Below are positions 43,030-54,251 of a stretch of DNA of 64,000 bases, one piece after another. The notes under the pieces were generated by a model, which searched no databases, was not told the DNA's origin, and saw only the letters and a program-made list of their open reading frames with translations. The stretch is from assembly GCA_036971475.1 (NCBI GenBank), contig JBAIZL010000005.1, positions 160,706,386-160,770,385 of the forward strand, read 5' to 3'. Origin of the DNA: Prosapia bicincta. Its lineage: Eukaryota > Arthropoda > Insecta > Hemiptera > Cercopidae. Numbering within the stretch: position 1 is the first letter of the stretch; every line of letters begins with the position of its first letter. The position numbers and the translations under genes were made by a program.

Positions 43030-43650
43030 TAGGGGGATATTATGTTCATCTTGAGCAAGGTCGTTAACCCACGGGGGATATTATGTTCATCTTGAGCAAG
43101 GTCGGTAACTTAAGGGAGGGTATTATGTTCATCTTGAGCAAGGTCGCTAACCTAAGGTAGTATTATGTTCATCTTGAGCAAGGTCGCTAACCCAAGGGGG
43201 ATATTATGTTCATCTTTAGCAACGTCGCTAACCCATGGGGGATATTATGTTCATCTTGAGCAAGGTCGCTAACCCAAGGGGGGATATTATGTTCATCTTG
43301 AGCAAGGTCGCTAACCCAAGGGGGATATTATGTTCATCTTGAGCAAGGTCGCTAACCCGATTGGGATATTATGTTCATCTTGAGCAAGGTCGCTAACCCG
43401 AGGGGGATATTATGTTCATCTTGAGCAAGGTCGCTAACCCAAGGGGGATATTATGTTCATCTTGAGCAAGGTCGCTAACCCAGGGGGATATTATGTTCAT
43501 TTTGAGCAAGGTCGCTAACCCGAGGGGGATATTATGTTCATCTCGAGCAAGGTCGCTAACCCAAGGGGGATATTATGTTCATCTTGAGCAAGGTCGCTAA
43601 CCCAAGGGGGATATTATGTTCATCTTGAGCAAGGTCGCTAGCCCGAATTA
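43030..43650 (+). repeat. intronic 41-bp minisatellite, 15 copies
   Basis: Fifteen head-to-tail units contain GGGGATATTATGTTCATCTT, then GAGCAAGGTCGCTAACCC. Variation is mostly in the number of G residues and in the CCCAAG/CCCGAG/CCCATG junction. It lies inside a trim9 intron. Confidence 0.96.
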
Positions 43651-44293
43651 GACCTACTCCGAACAAGGTCATAGATAAGTGTAACACACCACCAAAGCAA
43701 GGTATTTGAATCTTGAATTTGTGTTCAGAAAGACTCCAAAGGAGCTCTCTAATCTATTCCATTACCTAGAGAGGATCTCCTATTGAATGTCGTTTGTTTC
43801 GTAAATCGATCATCTGTTACTTACGGGAAGATTCCTTCACATTTACCTCTACTAAAGATATTGAATTTTGTAAAAACTACACCGCTTCCTCTACTAAAAA
43901 ATTAAAATAAGTTTTTAAAAACTGTTGTTACTAAAAATACATTTTTAAAAATATCATGTTGATACGTAACAAAGGCACCGACTTTACTGGCAATATTGTC
44001 AGTAAATACCTCACGTAAAAGTATTGCGTATACTAAAAAATCTAAAGGCCTATTGTGGTTAGGTTTCATGATATTTCTTGTCTTTATTGAATGGCAGACT
44101 ATTTTATTTCTAGCGTTTCTAGTAACATATGCTCTCACGTTTCTCCTTCAGCCTGCAACTTATGCAATTTCAGTACATACCGCCGTTGTTAATAGTGTAT
44201 AGGCAAAATTGGTACAGTAAGTAGTCTTAATATTTTTTAATGTGTCTGCAAGAGGCAGACTATTGTTGTAGCTACTTATTCTGATCTCTATTC

Positions 44294-44486
44294 TTATGCT
44301 GATCTCTAAGAACAATTAGGATTGGTTAGATTAATTTATAAAATTAACTTGTAATATAAAAAAAACTATTAAAGTCATTCCCTACTTATGCTGATCTCTA
44401 AGAACAATTAGGATTCGTTAGATTAATTTATAAAATTAACTTGTAATACAAAAAAAAAAACTATTAAAGTCATTCCCTACTTATGT
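44294..44486 (+). repeat. tandem duplication, 92-bp unit, two copies
   Basis: Two near-identical units start TTATGCTGATCTCTAAGAAC at 44294 and 44386 and end CATTCCCTACTTATG. They differ at a few bases and in poly-A length. This is a recent local duplication in the trim9 intron. Confidence 0.95.
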
Positions 44487-44882
44487 TAACAAAGACAATT
44501 TTTCTTTCTTCATAAAAACGTTCATAAAAGCTGAAAGTGCGTTGCATTCGATAAAAATTGAAAATTATTAAACACTTGAAAAATAAAACTTTTGAGACTA
44601 TCTTGTTTCGTAGAAATCATGTATGTTTAAAAATGAATGTGTAAATCTTTCTTCTATTTTAATACAGAAATAGATTTATTTTCAGTTTCAATAAGCAGTT
44701 AGAGTTTGCTTTAAGAAGGTTCTTAAATTTATAGCCAAAAAAGTACTTTTAACGTATAATGAAAATATGCATGTCAATTTGTCTGACCATAAATTCAAAA
44801 TGTCTGTTTTTAATTTTGCATTTTTTTTGTTATATATATTTTCATACAATATGCAGGTAAATTGTGTTTCCTAATTTTACAG

Positions 44883-45116
44883 GATAACTGTTTGGAGTTT
44901 GAAGACACAGTGATTACGCAGTGTGACGCACTCATTGAGGCAATCGAAGCCCGAAAGCAACAGTTAATCGAGTACATCCGACAAGACAGGGACATGAAAT
45001 TACGAGTACTGAAGGAACAAGTGACACTGTGTACATGTAAATTGCAGCACACAACTGGACTGCTGCAGTTCTGTATCGAAGCATTGAAAGAGACGGACTC
45101 TGCAGCTTTTTTGCAG
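44883..45116 (+). CDS. Trim9: trim9 internal exon: coiled-coil
   Basis: This exon has 78 codons in phase 0 at both ends, with acceptor ttttacag and donor ttgcag|gtactg. The protein starts DNCLEFEDTVITQCDALIEA and ends EALKETDSAAFLQ. It is rich in charged residues with heptad-like spacing (for example IEARKQQLIEYIRQDRD), as expected for the TRIM coiled coil that forms antiparallel dimers. The stretch CTCKLQHTTGLLQFCIEALK is a strongly conserved TRIM9/TRIM67 signature (family knowledge). There is no internal stop, frameshift or odd composition, and the exon stands out by its higher GC from the AT-rich introns on either side. It follows a 3,099-bp intron. Confidence 0.95.
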
Positions 45117-46583
45117 GTACTGGCGATTAAAATGCTTTACTATTTTATACCACAAATGGTTTATAAATTTTAAAAACTCATTATTTTAATAGCTTTATTC
45201 CTATTGCAAAAGAAATTTAAGAATATTTCAAATTAGTTTGAAAATGTGGTGCATTAGCGTCCTCAAATAATAAATTTGTAAAATTTTGACCTATATTTAA
45301 ACAGACTTTTTGGTATGAAGAAAACAGAATATTTTTTAGAGGAAAATTACCAATAATTTTATATTTTTAATTAAGTTTCACTAATATTTTTAATTGTTTT
45401 ACAACCCTCTTGATTTTTTTCTTTACAGCCCTGTTATTATATATTTCTGCTTTACATTGTTTTATCATACTACTACTTGCAGGTGGCTTTCTGAGATCCT
45501 TCACCTATCAGAGATATAAAGATATTGTGCATACTTGATAAAAGAGTCAACATATCCTGTTACTATGCCTTATCAAAGTAGTTAAGGCCTTCAAGGTCGA
45601 TGCACTCCTTACTATAGCCTATCTCTTTCTTTGTATTAGTTTTAAATAATAAATTGTTCGATCATTACTAAACAAATATATAAAACCCAAATAAATGGTT
45701 TAAAAATTATAAATGAAAGAATCCAAAATCAATCTACTGTTATTTGTAATAAATTGAAATTATTAAACAGAAAAAAAATTAGAGAACCATTGTAAGGCCA
45801 GGGATATAAAGGTCTTACAAGATGTAGTAACATGTTATTTTAGATTAAATCTCGTATCATAGACAAACAGTATGTTTATAGCTCTGATAAAAAGTGGGCC
45901 TTGGAAATGCAGAAATGAGCATAAGCAGATAATAAATAGTTGGACAATTCTAAGCATTTTAAAAATACATCAGGCTAAATTTGTAACTACTTATAATTGT
46001 GGAAATTTCACTGCTCAAAAATATGGTTGTGTGTGTCAAAGTAAATCCCGATGATATTGGAAAATTTACAATTGCCTCTTACAAAATATCTAAATGAGTA
46101 TTTTCATATACTCGTGTTTACTTAATTTCTTATGAGGTAATGGGAAAGAGGTATTAGATCATTGCAACAATTGTGATTAGAAATATTGAATGTTTTACTG
46201 TTTTTATAACTTTAGAAACTCTGTCCTTCTTTATGTATATCTTAACTGAAAATTATAAGCCCTATCTATTTGCAATTTGGTATAACAGTTTATATCTTGT
46301 CAGTGCCTTTAACCAAAATTCAATTTCAATTTTCAGATTTAGTAAAATATTTATTTCCTCGATCAGGTTCTCTATTTGTATTTCATGGTTACATTGTAAA
46401 TGACTTGAGGAAGAAATTGTATGGGGAATAATTAACAATGAGGATCTTTTGGATAAAAGTTTTTATAATTTATATGAATCATTATATTTATTGTATTTGT
46501 AAAATTTATTATTATTTATCATTGAATAAAATTAATTTAACGATTAGTAATAAAGTTTTAAAACCTACTTTCTGTATGCCCAG
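45117..46583 (+). other. Trim9: trim9 intron between coiled-coil and COS exons
   Basis: This 1,467-bp AT-rich intron runs from GT (gtactg) to AG (tatgcccag). I see no repeat or coding feature in it. Confidence 0.88.
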
Positions 46584-46740
46584 GTTGGTACAATGTTGAT
46601 CACAAGGGTATCAAACGTAGACATCACATGGCACAAGGATATGACAGCTTCTCCACGAGTATCTTCACAGTGCGACTTAACATTGGATGATAAATCTGTA
46701 TCACGGGCCATTGATCAGCTTAACTTTATCCAGATGAAAC
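46584..46740 (+). CDS. Trim9: trim9 internal exon: COS-box region
   Basis: This exon is 157 nt, phase 0 at the 5' end and phase 1 at the 3' end. The acceptor is tatgcccag and the donor gtaagta. It encodes VGTMLITRVSNVDITWHKDM, then ASPRVSSQCDLTLDDKSVSR, and ends LNFIQMK plus the first base of a Pro codon. This corresponds to the C-terminal subgroup One Signature (COS) box between the coiled coil and FN3, which is linked to microtubule association in class I TRIM proteins. An ATG lies inside the exon (46593), but nothing suggests it is a start, because the frame is continuous with the exon before it. The preceding intron is 1,467 bp. Confidence 0.94.
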
Positions 46741-49700
46741 GTAAGTACTTACTTGTTTGCAGATTTAATACAATTATAAGTAAGACAGAATTAAAATTGT
46801 ACGAATTACTATAAATTAAAGAGAATATAAACATTTGTGTGTGTGTAAGTGTATTATTTTGTTGTTGCTACTGCAACACTGTTTTATTGCATTCACTTTC
46901 TCTTATATTAATGCACATTTAGAAATATGCTTAACTAGTATTTTTTAGTTAGCCAATTTTCAGACCTACTGTGATTTCTTTGTTTTTACAGGGTGTATAT
47001 ATATACAGGGTGTATCTAAACTAAATGACAGTATCAGGAACTGAATGTACTGCTAAAAATATGGAAAAAAGTTTGAATAAACTTAAGTTAAAAAACTCTT
47101 TGTTGTCAAGCTATAGCTAGTGAAACATTTTACCCCAGATTTTAGGCATAAGTTGTATAGTTTATTATGTTTTTAATGTGGAAATTTAATGAAATCTGTC
47201 TCAGAACTATAACTCATTTAGGTTTCGAGAAAACTCATAAAAATGGGTAAAGATTGAAGATGAAAGTTACACTCTTTTTAAGATTCATGATAGATAATCC
47301 AAGTAAATCTATTATTAACAAATAAAATTTTTTGAATATTTTTAAGAAAATTAGAATTGTATGAATGTAATTCAATGTAAAATACAAATAAAATTGATCA
47401 ACTCATGACAGGTTATGCTTACATTCCAATCAGATGTTACCATGGCCTAGCAGACGTTTTAAGCTTGAGTTTTGGAGCAAGTCCTGTGTTCAATAGTGTT
47501 GATCAAGCTTCAGGAGTCACATTTGGGAGGATTTGCCACTGAGCAAATCCTAGATGTCAGTTACTAACTCAGTTGCATATGAGTTAAGGGTTAACTAACC
47601 ATATACCTCCCATGAAAGGCTGTCTTAGGCAAGGCGAACTCTTTTAGTCTGTCACATTGAGTGTTTAAACTAATACAAATTTTTATTCAAGAGAATATAA
47701 AATGAACGGATAAAACTAATATTGAGAATATCAATGTATTGTTTCTCTGCTTAGCCTAATTTAGAATTTCATCTGACACTTGCCTTTTTAATATATTCAA
47801 CTTCTGGAAAGGTATCAATCATACCACTTGGTTGTTCAAGACATATAAATTGTTAGATCTATAAATCTTAATATAAATCAAAATTAAAACAATTTAAAAA
47901 ATATGACTCCAAGTGTCAAATTTAATACTAAATTTACTATCTTGGTTCCAGGAAACTAATAATTTTACAAATTTAGAGGAAACATACTGAAATAAATTGA
48001 GTTAGAGCTTTGTCCCTTACAAGTCTGTATAAAAGTTAGCTTTGACATGTAGAGGCCTACTACACAATAGTATTAGTTACGTAACCACCCTCTTTGAATT
48101 ATCTCATCTCATTTGTTATTAATGAAACCTTCCTCATCCCCTTAGCTTTTAATTAGAATATCATCTTCACAACCCCTCCTACCAGCTTGTTTAATATTGA
48201 AACGAGGAACAGTCTGCAGATCATGTCTTCTGCAGATTTGCCAAGCTGGTTCGAAATCACAATCTCAGAGACGAAATAAAAATTTTAACTGAAAAGTGAA
48301 TATATTTCATTTGATATTTATAACAGTATTAAAATTCATTATTATTATTATTATTATTTTCAGAGAATAAATTTAGTCTATGGTAGATTTTTAAAAAATC
48401 AGTTGAACAAACTGTTAAAATGTTTGATAAATTAGAAAAGAATAACAACAAATAATAAACTAGATACGGAATAAATTAATAGTTTTGTATTTTATTTTAA
48501 CATATTAATATTTGCTTCCAAGCTGCTAAAGATGGGGAGGAAAGACTTCCAGCAGGTAATTTTTATTTTCAAGACCATTTTGAGTGTTTACCAGTATTAA
48601 TAATTTATAATTATTAACTCACTATAGCATTTTAAGTTTTTGTGTTGTATATCTGAGGTTTATAAAATTATTACTGTTAGCATCACTTTGCAAAAAACCA
48701 TTACTTATTGATATTTTTCAGCAGACTCGTTTCACACTAGATCAGTGCATTGTTCAATGCTGTGAGTCACGGACAAGGCTGTTGGCAGGTGTGTTGTATT
48801 AGTGTGAGTCTGTTGCGTATTGGAGTCCTATGGTGTGTTACTGTTACTCCATAAACAATAACATTACAGAACACCAGTACACAACAGTCATACTAATACA
48901 ACGCACCTGAGTAACAATCTGGGCCCTGACTTAAGCATTAAACAATTTATTGATCTAGTGTGAAACGTGTATACTGAAAAATATCAGTAAGTAGTAATTT
49001 TTTGCCATATGTTATTCATAATTTCACGAGTCATATCTATGATTTCTTCCTGTTTAAAGTTATTGTTATGAATTTAGTAAATGTTAGTACGGAATTTATT
49101 TTAAAAAAAGGTTGATTTGTGAGTCAGGTATAATTTGTTTAAAATGTTTGGCATCATTTCGAATTGCTTTAATCTTCAGGCCAGTTTTGCAACTAGCTGA
49201 ATTATTTTTATTATGTTATTTGCATTATTTGTTATTTTATTATTATTTGCAACCAGATCATTTTTATTATGTTTCTGTACTGTGTCGATATGTAGTGAAA
49301 ACTCTTCACTTCTTCTACATCTTAATAACAGTTTCCGCTTAGAAACTGACATATTAAGTTTTGGTTGAAATGTAATACACTTTCTCATACCATTGGACCA
49401 TTCTTGTCCATAGTTATTTGTGATCTAATGAAAAGAAATTTGCCCATACATCTTGATAATTCGATATTGAAACATCAAGCACTGTAATGTTATCATTCTT
49501 CCTAATCCTCCTTCTTTAATTCATAACAACTGGACCCAAAATGAAAACCAAATAGTTATTGAAACATCACCAAAAATGTTAAATAAATTATACACTTTAC
49601 ATTTAAAAAATTATAACTTAACGTAGTAACTAAATCTTTTGAAGAAGATTAGTAGAAGATAATTTCTTTTTGAAGAAGTTTAAGCTACTTTCCAAGCTGA

Positions 49701-52700
49701 TTCTGACGTTTGGAGAAAGTAAAAGTTCTAAAATTTAGTCTGTAATTTCCTTTTGATTTTTAGTTTTGGTGAATTGTTTGAGAAAATCAATAATTATCTT
49801 ACTTTCAAACCGAAAACATTGTGAAATTCTTTAAGCCGACATCACGAATAATTCTATTTCATTCCTTGATTAATAAAAAACAAAAAAACTACATTTTATC
49901 AGGCCTGCTAAGTTTTCAACACATTTTTATTGAACACAGTGGTATAATATAATATATATTTATTTTAGTTCTTATTTTATTATTATTTTTTTTAATAAAT
50001 AAATTAACATGTTCAAAACACCTGCTGCACATATGTTTATAATTAATTCAATTATAATTGGATCTTGGTTTGGTTTTGTGTTAGAACAGTTTCTTAGCTA
50101 TTTTTGTATAGTCACAAATAATTTTTTTTTAAAGTATAAAATTTTCTCAAGTATATGGGTTAAATATTCAAAAGATTGTAGAAAATTTAATCCCATATTT
50201 AATTCTGCATAAATTCTTAAACCCTTTAAACGTTCTCACAATTCACAAACATACTTTTATGATTTCTACACATTTTATAAGTTTAACTTTGTTTAACCAT
50301 CATCACCTCTTGTGAATTTTATATCTCAGTTTTAACTTCAAGGTATAAAAAAATAAGGTATTAACTTCAAGGTAAAAGGATAAAAAAGTAAATATGTAAA
50401 CTTATGTAAAATTGTGTTAAGTGTTGTGACTTATAAAAAGGATCACACAAAATTACTTTTTGATTAACCCTTACCTTCGCATCCCGTTAACTGCCAATCT
50501 GTGACCAATTTATAAGTTGTTGTCAGGGGTTTGAAAAAGGGTGATTACTTGATGAGAAATTTCTTAGCTTTTTTCATCAAAGGTTGCTTTTCCTTATCAA
50601 CTTTCAACTTGCACTTTTCATATTAGAATTTAAGTTATAAACCCGAAATTATTTTGTGCTTCTCTAATTAAATGAAAATTTATGCAGGTAATACTATGTG
50701 TTATTCTTTCATTTTTTTAGGCTAATTGAAAGTTACATGATACTTGTTATGTATTCTATTTTTGTTAGTAAAATTACTATAATAATAAAAATACTTTACA
50801 TATTTATATGATTAAATATGTTGTGATCCAAACATGTGTTTTTTATGAGAAATATAAATTAGTTTAACAACAAAATTATATACTATCCATCATCAATGGG
50901 CTTGGAAATCCCCTCACCACCTTTGGTTTAAAATCCCTTGCATATTCTACAGTTTCGAATTATTATTGGAAAACCATCTTAGACACTTTCAACTATTTTC
51001 ATATTTACCAAAAGATGTGAATTATTGTTTATTACTAAGAATTATGATATTACTCTTTGTTGCTCATTGTCTTTGTTGCAATTTTGTAATTTATAAAACA
51101 TCAGAAACGTTTAAAAGTAATTAATGCTGTAAAAAAGTCCCAAACTTAGTTTAAAAAAAATTGTTTTACTGTAATACAGTATTTTGTAGCTCATATATCA
51201 GGATGTTACTCTAGATAATGCTAGCATGATTTAAAGAAAGGCTTGAATGTTTTCTATCATCTGAAACGTTTTAGGTGCTATAAGCTAAACCATCTTTAGC
51301 GTAAGATTGCCGAACCCAAGGGGCTCCTTACCATAAAAACACGAGTCCACCATTCCTCCTTCCTTGCGCTCTAGTGTTTCTTACTACTGTTAAAAGAATT
51401 TCCATTTTCCCAGTAACTGCTATAATAAGGAAGTTTTATTTATATTAATGCCACTCAACCCGAATCTGTTATATACCTCAAAAAAATTACGTGCAGCAAT
51501 AAAAAGGTCTTCATGAATACAGGTAAAATAATAAACCTTGATGGTGACCCTTCAAATATTAAACAATTAAATTTTTTGTAAGCTATAAACTTTCTACTCT
51601 AGCAAAAAAATAAGTTGAATTAATGAATGAGTGAATAACCCAAACTACAAATTACAATTTTAACTAAAATAGTATTGCATTCAAATATGTGAATTTTTAA
51701 TTACAAGTTTTATTTCTGCATGGATTATATTTAGGACAAAAACTTTTGGAAAATGTCAATTCAAAAGAAATAGCTGAATCTATTTAACCATAAATCATTA
51801 ACATGATTATAAAGAATTTTAAAATATATTAGTTTATAATATTAAATACAAAAACAAAAAACAATATTAAATTTATACAAATCAGTACAAAAATGAAACA
51901 AAAATAAAATAATTTACAAATTAAAGTTTGAACATGATCTCTGCATTCGAAAGGTTTATTTTTAGTAATATTAAGATAGTAGCCTTGAATTTACCCACTT
52001 CGTAGACATAGAAATCTTTAATAAATTTGAATTATTTATGAAACAGTACATTATGCAAAAATATTTGTTATACAAGTCCGTAAAGGGTAACTTAAAAAGT
52101 ATTTAATGGCCACTATTCTTTTGAATAATTTGGAGGAACTATGTGTACACAATGTACAGGGAGATATTAAAATTACAGCAAATGTATGAGGTTTTAGCTT
52201 TCAACCCTAACTTATTCTGATCGCTTTACCATTGACTTTGTTAACGTGATAAATATTTTAGATTACTATCTATACATATTTTCTGTTTATAAACATGTTT
52301 TATGTATAAACAACTTTTTGTTTTTCTAGTTTCTTTTTGCTTATAAATGAGATGTTCTAATGACATAAGTTCAAAGATGACTTCAGACTATCGTTTAACA
52401 AAACACCTGCTTCCACTATGAAACCCCATTAATTCTAGTTATTTGCTTTTTTTGACCTCTAAATCACCATAATATTGTCTGCATCGTAGTATCCTTTCTT
52501 AAACTGGTTAAAATTTTTAAATTGTTTTTAAAATGTCAAGTAGTGACTATTTGCAGTTTCTCTTTTACAACCATTTATCTATTTTTAAAACAAAAAGTAA
52601 TAAATTTAAATAATAGAAATACTAATTATAAAAAAACTCAAGTCCAACAAACTACTTAAGAGTAGAGGGTTAGTTTCGTAAAAGGAACGAATGTTTTAAA

Positions 52701-54111
52701 AAGCATTGCAAGTAAGCAATTACGTATTCACTTAGTTCAGTACTTTTTAAATATAGTTTAATCAGTAAATTGAAGATGATTACATCAAGCAACTCCAACA
52801 AACTATGTTTGAAATTTGATTGCAAGTGACGTTTCCGTTAAAGTACCATCTTCTGTCATTCAGAATATAAAAGAAAGCGCATCATACATTTCAAATATTA
52901 CCTCCATGGTTAGAAGAGGAACGAGAAAGTACTTCATAAATATGACATGTTCATTACTCTAAGGGATTAGTTCTGCAGCACAAAGCACGCCTGTCTATCA
53001 CAGATGTGTTTAATACAGTGAACGTATCTTTGTTAACATTGACTTGGATTGACAGTACGGCTATTCAAATTACGTTCCCAGTTCACAACATGATGTCTTA
53101 TAGAGTGAAATTTGTTTTGTTTTAGTATATGTATTTTACCTGTTATATATTGACACTTCTTGCTATTGGGTATGGAAATCTTGTCTCTAGTGGTATAACA
53201 TTTTGTTTTAGTTACATTTTCTATGTTTTCAAAACCACAACGTTAAAACTGTTTTAGAACTGTAAAGTTTCTATGTTTTTTATGGTTGAAGTTATCAAGA
53301 CCTTTTAAGTCTTGACTAAAAAATATATTACATATATCTTTATGAGAATATATTACTCAAAAAGATTAAAACTAAAACAATTTTAAAAAATTGTTATTTT
53401 AAATGATTAATTTAACAAAATCTACAATGTATGGTTGGGTGCCATTTCTGTACTGTCAGGTATAATCTATCTGTTAATGCATTGGTTTTATGCTTTCAAG
53501 TTGTTAAAACCATGCTTACCAAGTTAGAGGTAAAACAAGTTTATAATTATAATAATAAAAGAAAATACTTGACATAATGTTTTAAAATGTTATTTTACCA
53601 AGCCAAGAGATCTAATATTTATTTCAACAATGTATAAAGTTTAACAAAAATTCAGAGGAGTTTTATTATTCATTTTTATCATTGACATTAATTTTTTTAT
53701 GCATTTGTAAACATTAAAATATTATTTCTGATAATACAAACTTAGAAAAAATTTAATTGATTTAGTAAATAATGTTTCTCAAATCGGCAAGAAAAATATT
53801 TATATAAAGACAAAACCTGCTATTATTTTCAAAATAAGTATTAGTGACAAGGATCCATGGTGTTTTGTTGTTACAATTTGTTTATGTCCTTTTCACAGAT
53901 TTGTTTTATTGTCATTATATGTGTTTATCATCTTTACCACCAAGTAATACTATTTCTGAATCTTAGAAGAAAATCAATCATTAATTAACAATAATAATAT
54001 AAATCTCAATGCTGTATGAACGTTTTTATCTCCATTGATAAAATTATATAATTTTTTTATGCAAAACTTTCCATCTCATTTATGCATTTATAATACTTTC
54101 TGTTTTTCCAG
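46741..54111 (+). other. Trim9: trim9 intron between COS and FN3 exons
   Basis: This 7.4-kb intron runs from GT (gtaagta) to AG (tttttccag). It holds a short doubled ACAGGGTGTAT motif near 46991-47016 and one full MITE-like inverted-repeat element (48700-48998). Otherwise it is AT-rich with no recognisable exon. The region 52660-53110 is slightly more mixed in composition but gave no coding signal. Confidence 0.85.
48700..48998. mobile_element. MITE-like element, copy A (complete)
   Basis: The element is about 299 bp with inverted repeats over most of each half. The left arm starts TTACTTATTGATATTTTTCA, and the right arm ends TGAAAAATATCAGTAAGTAG. The arms share TTTCACACTAGATCA and GTTGTATTAGT internally, with point differences. 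It has no ORF. The target-site duplication is not obvious. Confidence 0.85.
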
Positions 54112-54251
54112 CACCTAGTGCTCCTTGCATCATCCCTGAAGAATGTAGTGCTGAAAATAACAGTGTTACAGTCGCTTGGCAACCTCCTCCGACTTCATAT
54201 GTAGAAGGATATGTCCTGGAATTAGATGATGGTAGTGGAGGGGAATTTAGA
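54112..54251 (+). CDS. Trim9: trim9 internal exon: start of fibronectin type III domain
   Basis: This exon is 140 nt. The acceptor is tttttccag. Its first two bases complete the split Pro codon from the previous exon, and it ends in phase 0 at GGEFR before donor gtgagtgc. The protein reads PPSAPCIIPEECSAENNSVT, then VAWQPPPTSYVEGYVLELDD. That is the N-terminal half of an FN3 fold, with the usual Pro-rich start and the conserved Trp of strand B. The rest of FN3 and the SPRY/B30.2 domain should lie in later exons. I scanned 54252-64000 for the expected continuation (EVYCGKE-like, then a GLHF-like motif) and saw none, so the next intron is probably longer than 9.7 kb. Confidence 0.95.

Larger units (their letters stand above)
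41784..44882 (+). other. Trim9: trim9 intron between linker and coiled-coil exons
   Basis: This 3.1-kb intron has GT (gtaagtg) and AG (ttttacag) ends. It contains the 15-copy 41-bp minisatellite (43030-43650) and the 92-bp tandem duplication (44294-44486). The rest is AT-rich with no coding signal. Confidence 0.88.

Noticed and set aside
49112..49388. Overlapping ORFs on both strands as exons
   Set aside because: They lie inside the trim9 intron, are hydrophobic/AT-driven, and have no matching splice sites or family similarity.
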